Shown: one piece after another, positions 36,201-44,770 of the stretch
How the letters are laid out: each line of letters starts with the position of its first letter
How positions within the stretch are numbered: the stretch's first letter is position 1
Assembly: GCA_037976565.1 (NCBI GenBank)
Contig: CP137685.1
Location: forward strand, 26,018,886-26,082,885
From: Mesocentrotus franciscanus
Taxonomy: Eukaryota > Echinodermata > Echinoidea > Camarodonta > Strongylocentrotidae
DNA length: 64,000 nucleotides
Direction: 5' to 3'
Position numbers and translations under genes: made by a program
Notes under the pieces: model-generated
Told to the model about the DNA's origin: nothing
What the model saw: only the letters and a program-made list of their open reading frames with translations
The model's database searches: none

Positions 36201-39200
36201 ATTACAAGGGGTATGAATAATTCAGTTGTTAACTGTAAGTCTATACTCATTTTCATTTTCCACACTGCATTTTGGATTTCAAATCATCTAGTAACTGTTA
36301 TGTACGCAGGCGCCTACGCAGGGGGGTTAAACCACCCCTCAATAAAAAAAAAAAAAAAAAAATTGCCAAAGGGGCCAAAAACCCCCCTTCTAATCGAAAT
36401 ATCAGTCGGCGCAATTTTCAAATTCCCAGGGGCAACAACAAAAAACAAGAAAAATTGTGCTCATTACCCCAGGACTTTCCCATCTCCAGTCATGGTTTTT
36501 TAGCCACTCGACTACGAAGGCATATACGCTTAATCGAATATTATTGTCTTATCAGGGTTTTTTGTTTTACTAGAAAAGAAGTACAAATCACACCAAGTAA
36601 TACGGTTAATCTCCGCGGGGGGCATGACGTCTCCGCGAGCCCATGTATTCTATTGTTTTTTAATGAGATCGGCGACCCAAGTTGGTGCAGCTATCTCCTC
36701 GTGAACCCTCCCCTCAGGGTACCGGTGCCCGGTGCCATCGTCCGCAGGAGAGTCTACTCTGTGGAATTGGCTATACTCCGTCCGAGGTCCGCCTCCGTGT
36801 CGACGTCCAGGGCGAAAACAGACGCGGCGTGCATAATGCATGATATGCGTGACGACAGAGCTATACGGCATGCATATTCAACGATCGATGCGCCGGTAGT
36901 GACCCCTTTTTTTTTTTTGTGCACCCGAAAATTGAAAAATTGGAAAATCGCGCCGGCTGTAAATTCGCTCAGTGGGGGTGGGGGTGGGAAGTAAGCATAT
37001 TTTTTTTTTTTGCACCCGAAAATTGAAAAATTGGAAAATCGCGCCGGCCGTAAATTTGCTCAGTGGGGGAGGGGGTTGGGGTAGTGAACACTAATTTTTT
37101 TGCCCCCTGTGCCCCCCACCCCCTAGAATCCCGCGGATTTTCCGGGGGTCCTGCTCTAATGAATTATTCTTGAAATCGTAAAAAATCAATGTGAATACCA
37201 ACGAAAGTTAAATCTTCTTCTTCTTCTGTTTTGATTTAATGGCAATTAGTCAGTTGTGACTATTGTCGCCAAATTACTTTACGTCACGCGATTATATCTC
37301 TCATTTTTTATTTTATTTGTTTTTAATTTTAATTTTAATTTTGTATTCATCTATCATTTTAGGATATTATCGAAAAATAGTATAGAAAAAGTAACTCATC
37401 AAATTGACCACACTCCCCCACTCAGTTTCACATAGCGCTTGCCCTGCCCTTGTCTAAACGATGTCATCTTACCATTTTTGGCGGACCTAGGTAACTCAGG
37501 CATAGGCTAGGGGGCGTTTGTGCACCTACAAATTATGGTGTCCTCAAAATGGCAAATAAAGTTGGGTGGGGAACTTATGGTTTTCTCTAATTTGCAAATA
37601 CAGTTCTTGGTGGTTTTAATTTATATATCTATTTACACCCCCCACCCCCTAGAATCCCGCGGATTTTCCGGGGGTCCTGCTCTTATGAATTATCCTTGAA
37701 ATCGTAAAAAATCAATGTGAATACCAACGAAAGTTAAATCGGAAAATTATGGTGTCCTCAAAATGGCAAATATAGTTGGGTGGGGAACTTATGGTTTTCT
37801 CTAATTTGCAAATGCAGTTCTTGGTGGTTTTAATTTATATATCTATTTACACCCCCCCCCCCTTAGAATCCCGCGGATTTTCCGCGGTTCCTGCTTCTAT
37901 ATAAGTAATACTCTTAATCGCCGCGGGGGCATGACATAGCCGCGAGCCCATGTAGTCCTTTGTTTTTTAATGACATCGGCAGCCGAAGTTTGTGCGTCTA
38001 TCTCCTTCTAAACCGTCCCCTTGGGGTACCGGTGCTTGGTGCCATCGGCTGCGGGAGAGTCTACTCTATATCAAATTGGCTAGCTATGCTCCGCCCGATG
38101 TCCACCTCCGTGTCGACGTCCAGAGCGAGTTGCCGCCTTATATTTACTCACAAATTGGGCCCCCTCCCTCGCTGCCTTTTGGATCAGCCCCTGCCCCACC
38201 GCGCCCTCTAAAATCCCGCGGATTTCCCGCGGGTCCTGCTAGTAATAAAGTAATCGTGATAAATCCAAGTGAACTTTTTAGTATAATTCCATTCTTATTA
38301 AATCATTCCATGTTCACGTTTGAGCTTCATCAATAGATCATTTCATCTTTACTTATTCGCTTTATGACAGTGACAAAAAGAAATTGTTACAAAATTTGTT
38401 GCAATTCTCTAAATTAATTAAATGCCGAACGCACTTTACTTCTACCTGCTTTCAAAAACCATATTACTTACATAATGTTTTTAATTATGACATTCTCTTA
38501 CCTGAGAAGACAGGCTTTGCATTCACGAGAACCAGCTCCATTGACTCAAGATACGAACATTCCCTATCACAAATAGGATATTCATTACCCATAGCATTCA
38601 AAATGCACACTTCCTTGATAATTTTAAAGCTATATGTAGAAAAAAAATCATAAGCCAGTACTCTTCAATCTCTCTATTAAAACAATTTGTACACAAATAC
38701 ATGGGCAAAAACAAAACCAGCACTAAAATCATAATATACAAGCGTGCACTCCTTTAGACAAAAATATAAACAAATAAACCATTGAATATATTGTATATAA
38801 GAAACAAAAAATTACAAATACACCATTTCGCTGCCGGAATATGAGGTAATGGTTACTCAAACATTGCCGCAGATCACAACCCTCTAATCTTAAACAATTT
38901 TCTGTAGCCCCCCCCCCCCTAAAAAAAGAAAAAGAAAAGAAATTGCAGTCTGTAATACTGAAACGTTTAGTTTTAGCGTTTCCCTAAACTAGGTTAACAT
39001 TTAGTTCCGAGTAAGGAGGAGGATCGAGAAAGAAAAACATTTTATTTTATATCTTTAATTCAGCATTTAAGATTTTATTAGCAAAGGTGCACCTCCCTCT
39101 GAACTGTGAAATTACCAATATTCGTGCAATAGCAACCTTGTTGGGAGGCAGTGGTGTGGTCTATCTCTCATTTTATGTTTTATCTAGTATGATTGTTTTG

Positions 39201-42200
39201 TACAACATTTCAGTTATTCTATTCATTTGTAAATAACTTGTATAGAATTAGAAATAAACCACGTTTGATTTTTTTTTTTTGGGGGGAAACAGCCCCACCC
39301 CCTCTCCATCAGTACGCCAGTGATTCTTACTATTAGGCAAAGAAAGATATAGTAGTATGATTCTAACAATTAAAAGCATATCTTAATAGACAGACAGAAA
39401 GTGCGAAGGAGGTTAGCGACTACTCATCATGAAGATCTTACTTCAGAATATTACATGTATTTTGCATTTTTGAATACTACGGAGCTATTTAAGGTGATAT
39501 TAAGACACACTGAGTTGTTATTTTGACTTATATATTTGCTAATTTCCTGATATTTGTGTAGGGGGTACTGGTTTACAAATTACTTTTTAAAGTGGTGCGT
39601 CCCCTACCCTTTTTGATCGCCCAACCTACATCAGTAGTAAGTCCTATGGAACAAAACCGATTGTAATACAAAGGTCACAACCCAGTCTGTAATGATCGCG
39701 GACATTATGATTTGCAATGTTTCATCATGCGTCTGGTTATAAGATGTTTATATTTAATGCGAGGGATTCTAGCACCTGAACAAGAAGTCTAATCATTCCC
39801 TTGAATACTGTGATTAAAGAAAAAATATAAATGGGGACACCCCCGCATCACCGACACTGGAAGCAAGCAAACAGACATCTCACATTTAACAAGCATTTCT
39901 CTCGCCATCAAGATACTTCTGAATAGGAAATTAACTGTGCATAAGTTGAAAAGGACCGAGATTTTATCCCTTCAAGCATTATACATTTGTCTTGTTTTTG
40001 AAGGACAATAAACATACAATCGACGAAGATCACAACTTTATAGCACGTACGATCACTGGGGGCAAAGTACGACGAAATTTTTCTTATGATAATTGAAGTA
40101 TTTTCATTGCATTGATCGTTCCCATTCTATTCAACAAAAACCAGGATACTTTTGTATGTACAATTATAGGCAACTATCATGTAAATTTACACTGCACATC
40201 TTGGTATTATAGAAAGGCTCTTTTATATGCAAATATCGGCCTTCTTAATCTTAGGAATCATCATCTAAACAATCGTTTCCAGACTAAGATATAGTAAAGT
40301 ATACATGGTATAGTAATTTTAGATTTCTGAACAGAAGGTTCTGAACAGAAGGTTATGAACAGAAGAATTTCTCATCCCATACGTATCCCAAGTAGTTTGA
40401 GAATATGAACGATAGATAATAGTCTCACGCAAATTTATAAGCGATTATACAGAACTAAGTTTCAGCAACCCTACATATATCTTTTCTTAATGGTTCATTT
40501 TTAAAGCGAAATACTTTTTGAAATTTCGATTTAGAGCAACGAGAAGAAAAGTTTCCAAAATCGTGATTTCTGGCAGCGGTACCTGAAATTCTTTATCTTC
40601 ACTAAAATAATTGTTTAAAAAATATTGTGCTATCAAAATTATTAAAAAAACTTTGTACGGTATTACATATAAATAAAGCGCTTTTAATACTCCTGACATT
40701 TCAAGACCAAAGTTCATAGTTTCAGCCAAATGAACAGAGTCAGTTTTTAAAGCATCAACTTCTGAAAACTTCTGCATTTTGGCATTTTTCCTCCAATAAG
40801 TTTAAAAACTTCCACATATCGTAGGTTGGTGAAAATATTTAATGTTATGATAACTATTTTTGCAAGAGAGGTGACATCTTATGACTAAAAGCATGTGGGA
40901 TTTTCTCTACGGAGTTTATACGAAGTCAAGATTATAAGTCGGGTGACATCCAAATATAAGTTGATTCTTGTTGATGTGCAGGGCTGCATGCGATTATGGA
41001 AAATACAGTCACACTTTGTTAAAGTGTCAGGAAAAAACTTTGGGCATCCCATTTGGCTCATTATATTTAAATCATTTCTAAAGTCATTCGTAACTTTACG
41101 CACAGCATTATGAAACACCCCCAGGTCTCATTAATCTTGTGACATCATCTGTCAATCATTATTGAGCAAACAAGAGACAGTGGTAGGTAACTTCCCCTAG
41201 CTCAGCACATGCTCACAAAAGAATTGCAATCTTTCATACAATACCTCCACATTACCTTTCTTTTCCTGGTGATGCTACAGCGCGTCTGACATAGCAACTC
41301 CTATGTTGGTATAGTATGGTCTGTTGTAAACAAGTGTTCAGCTCTGGTGAAGCTACATACAACTCTAGTTAGCTCACTAATGATTGACAGAAGATGTCAC
41401 AAGATGAATGAGATCTGGAGCATTTTCTTAGGGGGGAGCTTAGCAGGACTGAGAATGTTTTTATAAAAATAAAAGTCTATGAAATATATTTAGATGTTTG
41501 AAAAACAAAATATGAGTTGTATGCAGCCCTGCACACTAACAGGAATCAACTTATATTTGGATGTCACCCGACCTTTAGCCCTAATAAGGCCGGGGGCATT
41601 CCCCTCCCCCTCCGCGATTTTTTTTTCCTGATTGTTTGGGAACGCATACGGATGACGCCCCGCCGCTTCATGACTTTATTCTTTCGAGTCTTGCGCATCT
41701 TTTAAAATAATTTTTTTGAAAATCGGACCTACCGTTACAAAGTCACGTGACCTTTAGTCTTTACATGTCGGCCCGAAAATCGCTCATTTTCTTGATTTAT
41801 GTACAAAACATATAGAAATATCATTTTTCCTAAAAGGAGATAAAATATTGGTTATTTGGTCTTGTTTAAAGTTTAGGGGTGGTATTCTCTTAAGTTAAGC
41901 CGGGACTAAGTCCAGACTAAACAAGAATTTTAGTTCACACTTCTATGGAATGCTAGGTGTCATCTTCCTCCTTCAATATTCATGACAAAGATAATCTACC
42001 AAAGACTTTATTGAAATTCAGTTCATACTCATATTATCTTTTTCTTCCCATTTCATTGCAAAATTATTTTTTTGGACACTTTTCATTGCAGGATTAAAAA
42101 AATCTGTACAGGGAAAATGAGTTGGCAGCAGGCACTCCATAAAAGTGTGAACTAGTTAAGCTGAGCTTAAACTTAGTTCGCGCTATCGGAATACCACCCT

Positions 42201-43167
42201 AGGTGTTTGTTTTGGGGGTCAAAATAGTCGAATTATAGTTAGAAATGAAATAAAACAACAAAAACAATAAAATACATAAGTTTAAAAAAAACAATGAAAT
42301 ACATAAGAAATTATCAAAACAACAGATAACATAAGGAATAACCTGGCTCTTCCAAATTTTGTTGTCGTATTATTATTCTTCCAAATGGTCCAACAAATAA
42401 ATGTAGTGGAAAAAAAGCTTAAATATGAAGAATATATGATTTATGGGTAAAAATGTGAATTTGTTGACCTTATTTGCATAATTTACCATAAATATGCAAA
42501 TATGTAATTTTTTTCAAAAAATTGAAATGACTATAGTATTCTATACACTTCACTTGACATGCATGCACATTTTTCGCGGCGATCTTAGGGGGGGGGGCAT
42601 AATGCCCCCCGGCCGTATTAAGAACTCAAATAGCCCGGCCTTTTTAGCGTTAAGGTGACATTTTGCTAATTAAATGCATTACAAAAATAATGAATCAAAT
42701 AAAGAAACAAACACACACACACACACACAAAGGAAATGCATGGTGTTTTAAATGTCAAAACCTTTATTTCCAAAAATATGTCGGGTGCAATATTGAAGGA
42801 TATTGTTCCTATTCCCAAGTTACATGCATGTTAGATCTAAATTTTATTTAAAAAAATTATTTTCTTTAGTCACCTGTTACAAGCCGTAAGAGGTTGGGCG
42901 TAAAAACGGAAAAATTGACTTTGTTGACAATTCTCAGGTATATCGCCCCTTAACCAATATATATATATATATATATGCTCACAGTCATGACCATGATGAC
43001 ATTTTCATCAAACCATCGACTCGGTCATGATCACCCCTGTTCGCAAACAATCACACACCAAGATGGATTTTAATGGATGAAAGTAACCTACCTTGTATCC
43101 ATAGCGGAAAACAGACAAAAGAAGACAGAGCTGATAAAAACAGTTTCAGCACTTTTAATGTTGCCAT
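14926..43167 (-). CDS. Tie-like receptor lacking a kinase domain, 15 exons
   Basis: I joined 15 minus-strand exons whose splice sites and phases agree: 43167-43092, 36003-35692, 34949-34674, 34030-33896, 32747-32586, 32237-32106, 31462-31307, 28111-27815, 23333-23028, 22486-22416, 21969-21738, 21078-20840, 20126-20057, 16725-16623 and 15218-14926. The product (~950 residues) is a signal peptide, Ig, Ig-like, four EGF-like, Ig, three FN3, a transmembrane helix and a ~97-residue tail. Domain order and EGF sequences (KWGPPEC, FCLPDPFGCSC) match Tie/Tek angiopoietin receptors, so it should be a surface receptor. The tail has six tyrosine motifs and no kinase. The joined exons total 2860 nt, one base over a multiple of three, because of a frame break in the last exon (GGGGG at 15106-15110). 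As written, translation stops at 15056. Kinase exons beyond the window through alternative splicing cannot be excluded. Confidence 0.85.
15284..15358. repeat. (CA)n-type simple repeat in intron 14
   Basis: ACACACACGCACACAC-type dinucleotide run of about 75 bp just upstream (gene sense) of exon 15. A pure (TA)n tract lies at 15460-15482. Both are within the intron between exons 14 and 15. Confidence 0.9.
16623..16725 (-). CDS. Exon 14: transmembrane segment
   Basis: Bounded by AACACTATAG and AGAAG|GTGAGTGA, starting phase 1 and ending phase 2. After GGPPSASVGPIVGGV comes an unbroken hydrophobic helix of about 20 residues (MATLIIIILVIILILVIF) followed by arginines (RR), so the receptor is type I with the C-terminus inside the cell. 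Confidence 0.92.
17290..19577 (+). mobile_element. 5'-truncated CR1/Jockey-type retrotransposon
   Basis: This element lies in the intron between exons 13 and 14, opposite in strand to the host gene. It starts inside the reverse transcriptase finger (GKAPGPDGLS), contains the palm and thumb, a ~700-bp 3' UTR and ends in a (TAA)n tail at about 19552-19577. Truncated 5' ends and simple-repeat tails are typical of non-LTR retrotransposition. I could not find a confident target-site duplication. Confidence 0.85.
17319..18849 (+). pseudogene. Reverse transcriptase fragment, frameshifted
   Basis: Three consecutive frames encode one non-LTR reverse transcriptase. Frame 1 (17319-17530) has GKAPGPDGLS and ISLTTGSVPVSWKRANINPV. 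Frame 2 (about 17525-18048) has NYRPVALT, the motif A region FLDFARAFDKMPH, SGVPQGSVIGPLFF and the catalytic FADD. Frame 3 (18049-18849) has the thumb (HNRMKLNESKTKVM, YLGIAI) and the C-terminal ESVQRRATRMI and LNWPTLESRR block. The first break is a one-base shift near 17523. The second is a duplication ATCCGGT-G-ATCCGGT at 18041-18055 that adds eight bases and a stop. The N-terminal endonuclease and part of the RT are missing. It is clearly inactive. Confidence 0.85.
20057..20126 (-). CDS. Exon 13: FN3 domain 3, last strands
   Basis: A 70-nt exon bounded by TAATAATATAG and CATCAG|GTAAGAGC. It encodes VQTVNGAGSSNWSEPVNAKT, the F-G strands of the third FN3 domain, and ends phase 1. A decayed copy of this exon lies at 38498-38550. 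Confidence 0.88.
20840..21078 (-). CDS. Exon 12: FN3 domain 3, first part
   Basis: Bounded by TTAACATGCAG and GTTCAG|GTAATACA, starting phase 1 and ending phase 0. It encodes ~80 residues with APSPINVAIPRS, FTVSWSTP, IQNYIIRFQQ and LTAKTKYSVQ, a typical FN3 start through strand F. Confidence 0.9.
21295..21436. mobile_element. Small MITE with GGGCCCCGTC termini
   Basis: A ~140-bp unit starting CAGGGCCCCGTCCTATAAAGAG and ending CTCTTTATAAGACGGGGCCC, an inverted repeat of ~21 bp. GGGCCCCGTCTTATAAAGAG MITEs are common in deuterostome invertebrates. It lies in intron 11. Confidence 0.8.
21738..21969 (-). CDS. Exon 11: FN3 domain 2, second part
   Basis: Bounded by CATGTTTCAG and GAAG|GTGAGACT, starting phase 0 and ending phase 1. 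It encodes ~77 residues including VTHYTIYYAPSGS and LETYLNYTIQITASN, the C, C', E and F strands of an FN3 fold. Several N-glycosylation sequons (NSS, NYT) are visible. Confidence 0.9.
22416..22486 (-). CDS. Exon 10: FN3 domain 2, first part
   Basis: A 71-nt exon bounded by TTAAACTTCAG and TTGGAG|GTATGAAC. It encodes KPSASPTGLQVSAINPKELE and ends in phase 0, supplying strands A-B of the second FN3 domain. Exon 11 completes it. Confidence 0.85.
23028..23333 (-). CDS. Exon 9: fibronectin type III domain 1
   Basis: Bounded by CCTTTTTGTCAG and AGAA|GTGAGTTA, phase 1 at both ends. About 102 residues carry FN3 hallmarks: proline-rich start (EKAPVIVS), strand-B tryptophan (VVIRWNAW), LTPDTYYRFRVAAV and a G-G-PLSP loop. 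The whole domain is in one exon. Confidence 0.92.
23970..24425. repeat. Short inverted repeat pair (ACACGCTAGCCTGGCCATTT)
   Basis: TTTTTTTTACACGCTAGCCTGGCCATTTT at about 23987-24014 and AAATGGCCAGGCTAGCGTGTAAAAAAAA at about 24374-24402 are reverse complements, each next to a GCCGGGTCG word on the outer side. Arms are ~40 bp. It is probably a small inverted-repeat element abutting the large fold-back unit. Confidence 0.6.
24712..25520. repeat. Minisatellite ACCAGTTGATTT with higher-order period
   Basis: About 60 copies of an 11-12 bp unit (ACCAGTTGATTT and variants AAACCAGTAG, ACATCTGAG). The marker CATCTGA recurs at 24847, 24961, 25088, 25179 and 25293, giving a higher-order period of about 91-127 bp. 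The inverted counterpart (AACTGGTAAATC) is at 25918-26053. Confidence 0.92.
26061..26564. mobile_element. ~504-bp hairpin MITE nested in the right arm
   Basis: The unit starts GGTGTACGCATAGCCATGGC and ends GCCATGGCTATGCACGTACACC. Its arms (26061-26205 and 26429-26564) are near-perfect reverse complements of ~135 bp. It splits the right arm of the fold-back element: left-arm sequence CAGCATGGCCCAGGTCG corresponds to right-arm ..cgacctgg / atgctg.. on either side of the insert. A third partial copy of arm sequence is at 26281-26370. Confidence 0.75.
27815..28111 (-). CDS. Exon 8: third Ig domain
   Basis: Bounded by ATTCTTGACAG and TATG|GTGAGCAA, phase 1 at both ends. About 99 residues from GISRLVPVRVNPYQ to VTNATY. 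The disulphide cysteines are in SSFTCYVEG and GGYVCILSV, and the spacing fits a membrane-proximal Ig domain between EGF and FN3 modules as in Tie. Confidence 0.88.
28602..30906. mobile_element. Non-autonomous hAT element, 2305 bp
   Basis: The element starts CAGGGGTGTCGAT (28602) and ends ATCGACACCCCTG (30906), a 13-bp terminal inverted repeat with the CAGGGGTG start usual for hAT. It is flanked by a perfect 8-bp direct repeat, TTAATGTA, at 28594-28601 and 30907-30914. Subterminal G runs on the left and C runs on the right extend the symmetry. The interior has no transposase; it contains a (TAA)n tract with an ATTTATATAGCGCC...CAAGGCGCTT motif at 29308-29385. It lies in intron 7. Confidence 0.88.
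31307..31462 (-). CDS. Exon 7: EGF-like module 4
   Basis: Bounded by ATCCCTAG and CAAG|GTAAAATG, phase 1 at both ends. It encodes ~52 residues with CEYGYYGSQCTDKCHC and a modified second half (CPEQKCALGYKVRSGQVEC). Vertebrate Tie proteins have three EGF repeats, so this fourth module is an addition or a lineage difference. Confidence 0.85.
32106..32237 (-). CDS. Exon 6: EGF-like module 3
   Basis: Bounded by CTATTACAG and CAAA|GTAAGTCA, phase 1 at both ends. It encodes ~44 residues (CTSGTYGPGCSQTCHC ... CRTGWSGDNC), a laminin/Tie-type EGF repeat with eight cysteines. Confidence 0.9.
32586..32747 (-). CDS. Exon 5: EGF-like module 2 (Tie signature)
   Basis: Bounded by TTTTTTTTCAG and ACAC|GTAAGTC, phase 1 at both ends. 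It encodes ~54 residues with RYGLNCEFQC and FCLPDPFGCSCDVGAHGLSC. This FCLPDP-GCSC string is the most diagnostic Tie-family match in the window and is the main reason for naming the gene Tie-like. Confidence 0.92.
33344..33720. mobile_element. TTAA-flanked MITE, copy 1 (377 bp)
   Basis: Starts AGGGTTCGTTTAACA and ends GTTACCGGATCCCT, with TTAA on both sides (33340-33343 and 33721-33724). A 379-bp copy in the opposite orientation is at 46767-47145. TTAA targeting is known for piggyBac and Kolobok superfamilies; which one mobilised this family cannot be told from the MITE. It lies in intron 4. Confidence 0.85.
33896..34030 (-). CDS. Exon 4: EGF-like module 1
   Basis: Bounded by CTCACATTAG and GAAA|GTAAGTAG, phase 1 at both ends. 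It encodes ~45 residues including KWGPPECFGICDKCYNGGVC and CICPNNFKGSNC. Eight cysteines are spaced as in the first Tie EGF repeat. Confidence 0.9.
34674..34949 (-). CDS. Exon 3: second Ig-like domain without cysteines
   Basis: Splice sites are TTTTAACAG before and ATCAGAG|GTGCATG after, both phase 1. The ~92 residues include the core tryptophan (VITWMKDG) and the DRGIYEIYY motif of Ig strand F, then GGLYRLIIR leading into the EGF exons, as in the second Ig domain of Tie receptors. The usual disulphide cysteines are missing (VMISM and YEIYY at the expected places). Confidence 0.85.
35692..36003 (-). CDS. Exon 2: first Ig-like domain
   Basis: The acceptor TTGGTATTCCAG precedes the exon and GATG|GTAAGATT follows it; both ends are phase 1. 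It encodes ~104 residues from GEVIHITVVAEGYTN to FFQRID. The two Ig cysteines lie in RYLCFP and FYCEAS about 65 residues apart. It sits where the first Ig domain of Tie receptors lies, which in vertebrates forms part of the ligand-binding head. Confidence 0.85.
36590..38242 (+). mobile_element. Helitron-like non-autonomous repeat cluster
   Basis: Two units share a start (AATC(T/G)CCGCGGGGG(G)CATGAC at about 36608 and 37916) and an end (TAGAATCCCGCGGATTTTCC...TCCTGCT). The last unit ends in the palindrome CCCGCGGATTTCCCGCGGG (38215-38233), then TCCTG, then CTAG|T at 38239-38243, the 3' hairpin plus CTRR plus T pattern of Helitrons. Two more copies of the 3' end are at 37651-37681 and 37864-37895. 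The 5' TC terminus is not certain. A ~105-bp tandem duplication (36903-37100) and a ~215-bp duplication (37527-37742, repeated from 37744) lie inside. The 240-codon open frame across the start has no domain. Confidence 0.55.
38498..38550 (-). pseudogene. Relic of the FN3 exon 13
   Basis: On the minus strand this reads GTCAATGGAGCTGGTTCTCG, then GTGAATGCAAAGCCT, then CAG|GTAAGAGAATG, closely matching exon 13 (20057-20126) including its donor, but with about 18 nt missing from the middle and no acceptor match. It lies in intron 1, upstream of the Ig exons, where no FN3 domain belongs. It suggests an earlier duplication of the receptor gene. Confidence 0.65.
38880..39215. other. Non-coding intron sequence with a C-run
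   Basis: Nothing is recognised apart from a CCCCCCCCCCCTAAAAAAAG run near 38908. This is part of intron 1. Confidence 0.4.
39215..39325. repeat. Dispersed repeat, copy B
   Basis: Shares CATTTGTAAATAACTTGTAT, AGAAATAAACCACGTTTGA and CATCAGTACGCCAGTG with 9820-10020 and 55630-55765. It is a fragment in intron 1. Confidence 0.65.
40937..41572. mobile_element. Fold-back/MITE, ~636 bp
   Basis: Outer arms GTCGGGTGACATCCAAATATAAGTTGATTC (from 40938) and GAATCAACTTATATTTGGATGTCACCCGAC (to 41572) are perfect complements over 30 bases and go on to GCAGGGCTGCATGC. A second nested pair (about 41126-41165 and 41372-41415: ATCTTGTGACATCATCTGTCAATCATTA) extends the symmetry. No open frame of note. It lies in intron 1. 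Confidence 0.8.
41876..42199. mobile_element. MITE with GGGTGGTATTC termini and TA target site
   Basis: Starts GGGGTGGTATTCTCTTAAG and ends GCGCTATCGGAATACCACCC, flanked by TA at 41874-41875 and 42200-42201. Internal complementary words (AGTTCACACTT / AAGTGTGAACTAG) strengthen the hairpin. It is of Tc1/mariner-like or related TA-targeting type. It lies in intron 1. Confidence 0.75.
43092..43167 (-). CDS. Exon 1: start codon and signal peptide
   Basis: The ATG at 43167-43165 opens MATLKVLKLFLSALSSFVCF, a short basic start followed by a hydrophobic stretch, and the exon ends CAAG|GTAGGTTAC in phase 1. Exon 2 begins with two bases completing a glycine codon, so the two join in frame. The intron between them is about 7 kb, so the assignment rests on phase, signal-peptide character and strand rather than on homology. 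Confidence 0.65.
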
Positions 43168-44247
43168 CTTTCACTACTATTCTCCGCAACATCCACATCC
43201 CACACTCTGATTTTCCACACGTATTCTCGATCAACTATCATCCGTATACCGTGTCTGTGTATCCTCTTGTACCCGGAACTGAATCCATGATGTTAGCCTG
43301 TCATCAAGTCTCCTGCGATAAAGCCGAAGGCAGGGCAGTCAAACCGAAATATAATTCAAAGCAATTACTCTCATTCATGTTTAAAGTATTAACCCTTAAG
43401 CTTCCAAAACCTTGCTAATGTATTCACATAAAAATGCCAAGTACGTGTAAACTTGTCCATTAGTAGTAAAGCTGTGGATTTACTAATTGGCTTAATGCAT
43501 TATGCAGAGTGTATTGTCTGTCTTTTATTTTGACACTTCACTGCTTGGGTGACATTCGCAGTTTGGGAGGGATTTTATGGTGGCCTAGAAGGGACATCGC
43601 GAATCGTGAAATCGTGAATCTTTGTCGCGAAGTTCGCGGCAAAGTGTCGCATATTACGTCGCGAATTTTGTCGTGAATTTATTTTCCTTGCTTGAGCGGT
43701 AACCGAAAGGTGAAGCTGTTTTTCACACACCCATTCGGAGATGAAGGAAGTCCATTTAAAGTACACCAATGTGTGGAATACGCATTCTACACATGCATCC
43801 GCTATACTATTCACATGCAATATATACTGTGAGTGTTGTGTATCCGTCAGGCATCAGCGCAGCGATCGCTACCAATTAAAATGGGCATGATGGATATAAG
43901 AGGGGGAGGAGGAGGGGGGACACAGAACTAATGGGTAAACAAAACATATATAATTATTCTATGACCTATATATGTAATAAATACAATAACCATGAATCTT
44001 ATATAATAATGAAGGTATGTTTTTTTCTAAGTGCAATCCTTTCACCATAAGCAAGTCATATACATTTCTATGGATAAACTTTAATATTAATTAATGATTA
44101 CATCCTTGACTATTGACACTTGAAATATTGTTCAGTTGCTACTTTGTTGTAAAAAAAAAAACAGGTTTGCGGATTAGTGTTTCTCAACAAGTTAAGGGTG
44201 AGTCACAATATGATCTCCACATTCACATTGCTTTTGTTTAGTCAACA
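43168..44247. other. Upstream flank of the receptor gene
   Basis: The promoter of the minus-strand receptor gene should lie here, but I see no convincing TATA or initiator at a defined distance. A CGCGA-rich stretch at 43596-43680 (TCGCGAA repeated) and a TTTTATGGTGGCCTAGAAGGGAC word at 43573 probably belong to a repeat. Confidence 0.35.
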
Positions 44248-44770
44248 TTGTTAATATTTGAACTATATGACCAGTCTGCCTGTCATAATGATTTGTGTTC
44301 TTTAGTTCTATCCCGTATTGATTGTTGTAATGGGCTTCTCTCTACCATTCCCTCGACTAAATTGGATCGTGTGCAACGGCTACAAAATTGGGCAGCCCGA
44401 TTGATATTTCAGGTTTCTAGGGACCATCCATCTCAGCGATTCTTGAGATCATTACACTGGCTTCATTTGAAACAAAGAATAATTTTTAAATTACTCTTGA
44501 TTGTCTTCAAAATACTCAATAATCAAGCTCCACAATATTTAGATACCTGTTTAAATTTATATACACCTGCCAGGGCATTGAGGTCAGCCAGTGGTCCTCT
44601 CCATCTCACATATTCAGTTACCCCCACATTAGCCGGTGATAGGACATTACTGTATCTGCTTCTAAATACTGGAATGATCTACCACTTAGAATTAGACAGT
44701 CTCCATCAGTTATTACCTTCAGAAAGGCCTTAAAAACACATATTTTTGCAGTTTTTTATTTTTATTTTAT
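44248..44770 (+). pseudogene. CR1/L2-type reverse transcriptase C-terminus
   Basis: The frame carries LSRIDCCNGLLSTIPSTKLD, RVQRLQNWAARLIF, LRSLHWLHLKQRIIFKLLL and LYTPARALRSASG, the conserved C-terminal block of CR1/L2 polymerases. After GDRT at about 44650 the match continues in another frame (SASKYWNDLPLRIR, then SVITFRKALKTHIF), so one frameshift is present. Everything N-terminal of this block is absent. A ~3' UTR-like AT-rich stretch follows, with a GGTAGCCCATGCAACATCACCTGG word also seen in related form at 14176. Confidence 0.85.

Noticed and set aside
36272..36994. 240-codon open frame on the plus strand
   Set aside because: It runs through an A-run and the start of a Helitron-like repeat, has no domain, and is not matched in the second copy of the repeat.
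40487..40777. 96-codon minus-strand open frame in intron 1
   Set aside because: Lies within the large first intron, has no domain or splice support, and is typical of AT-rich chance frames.
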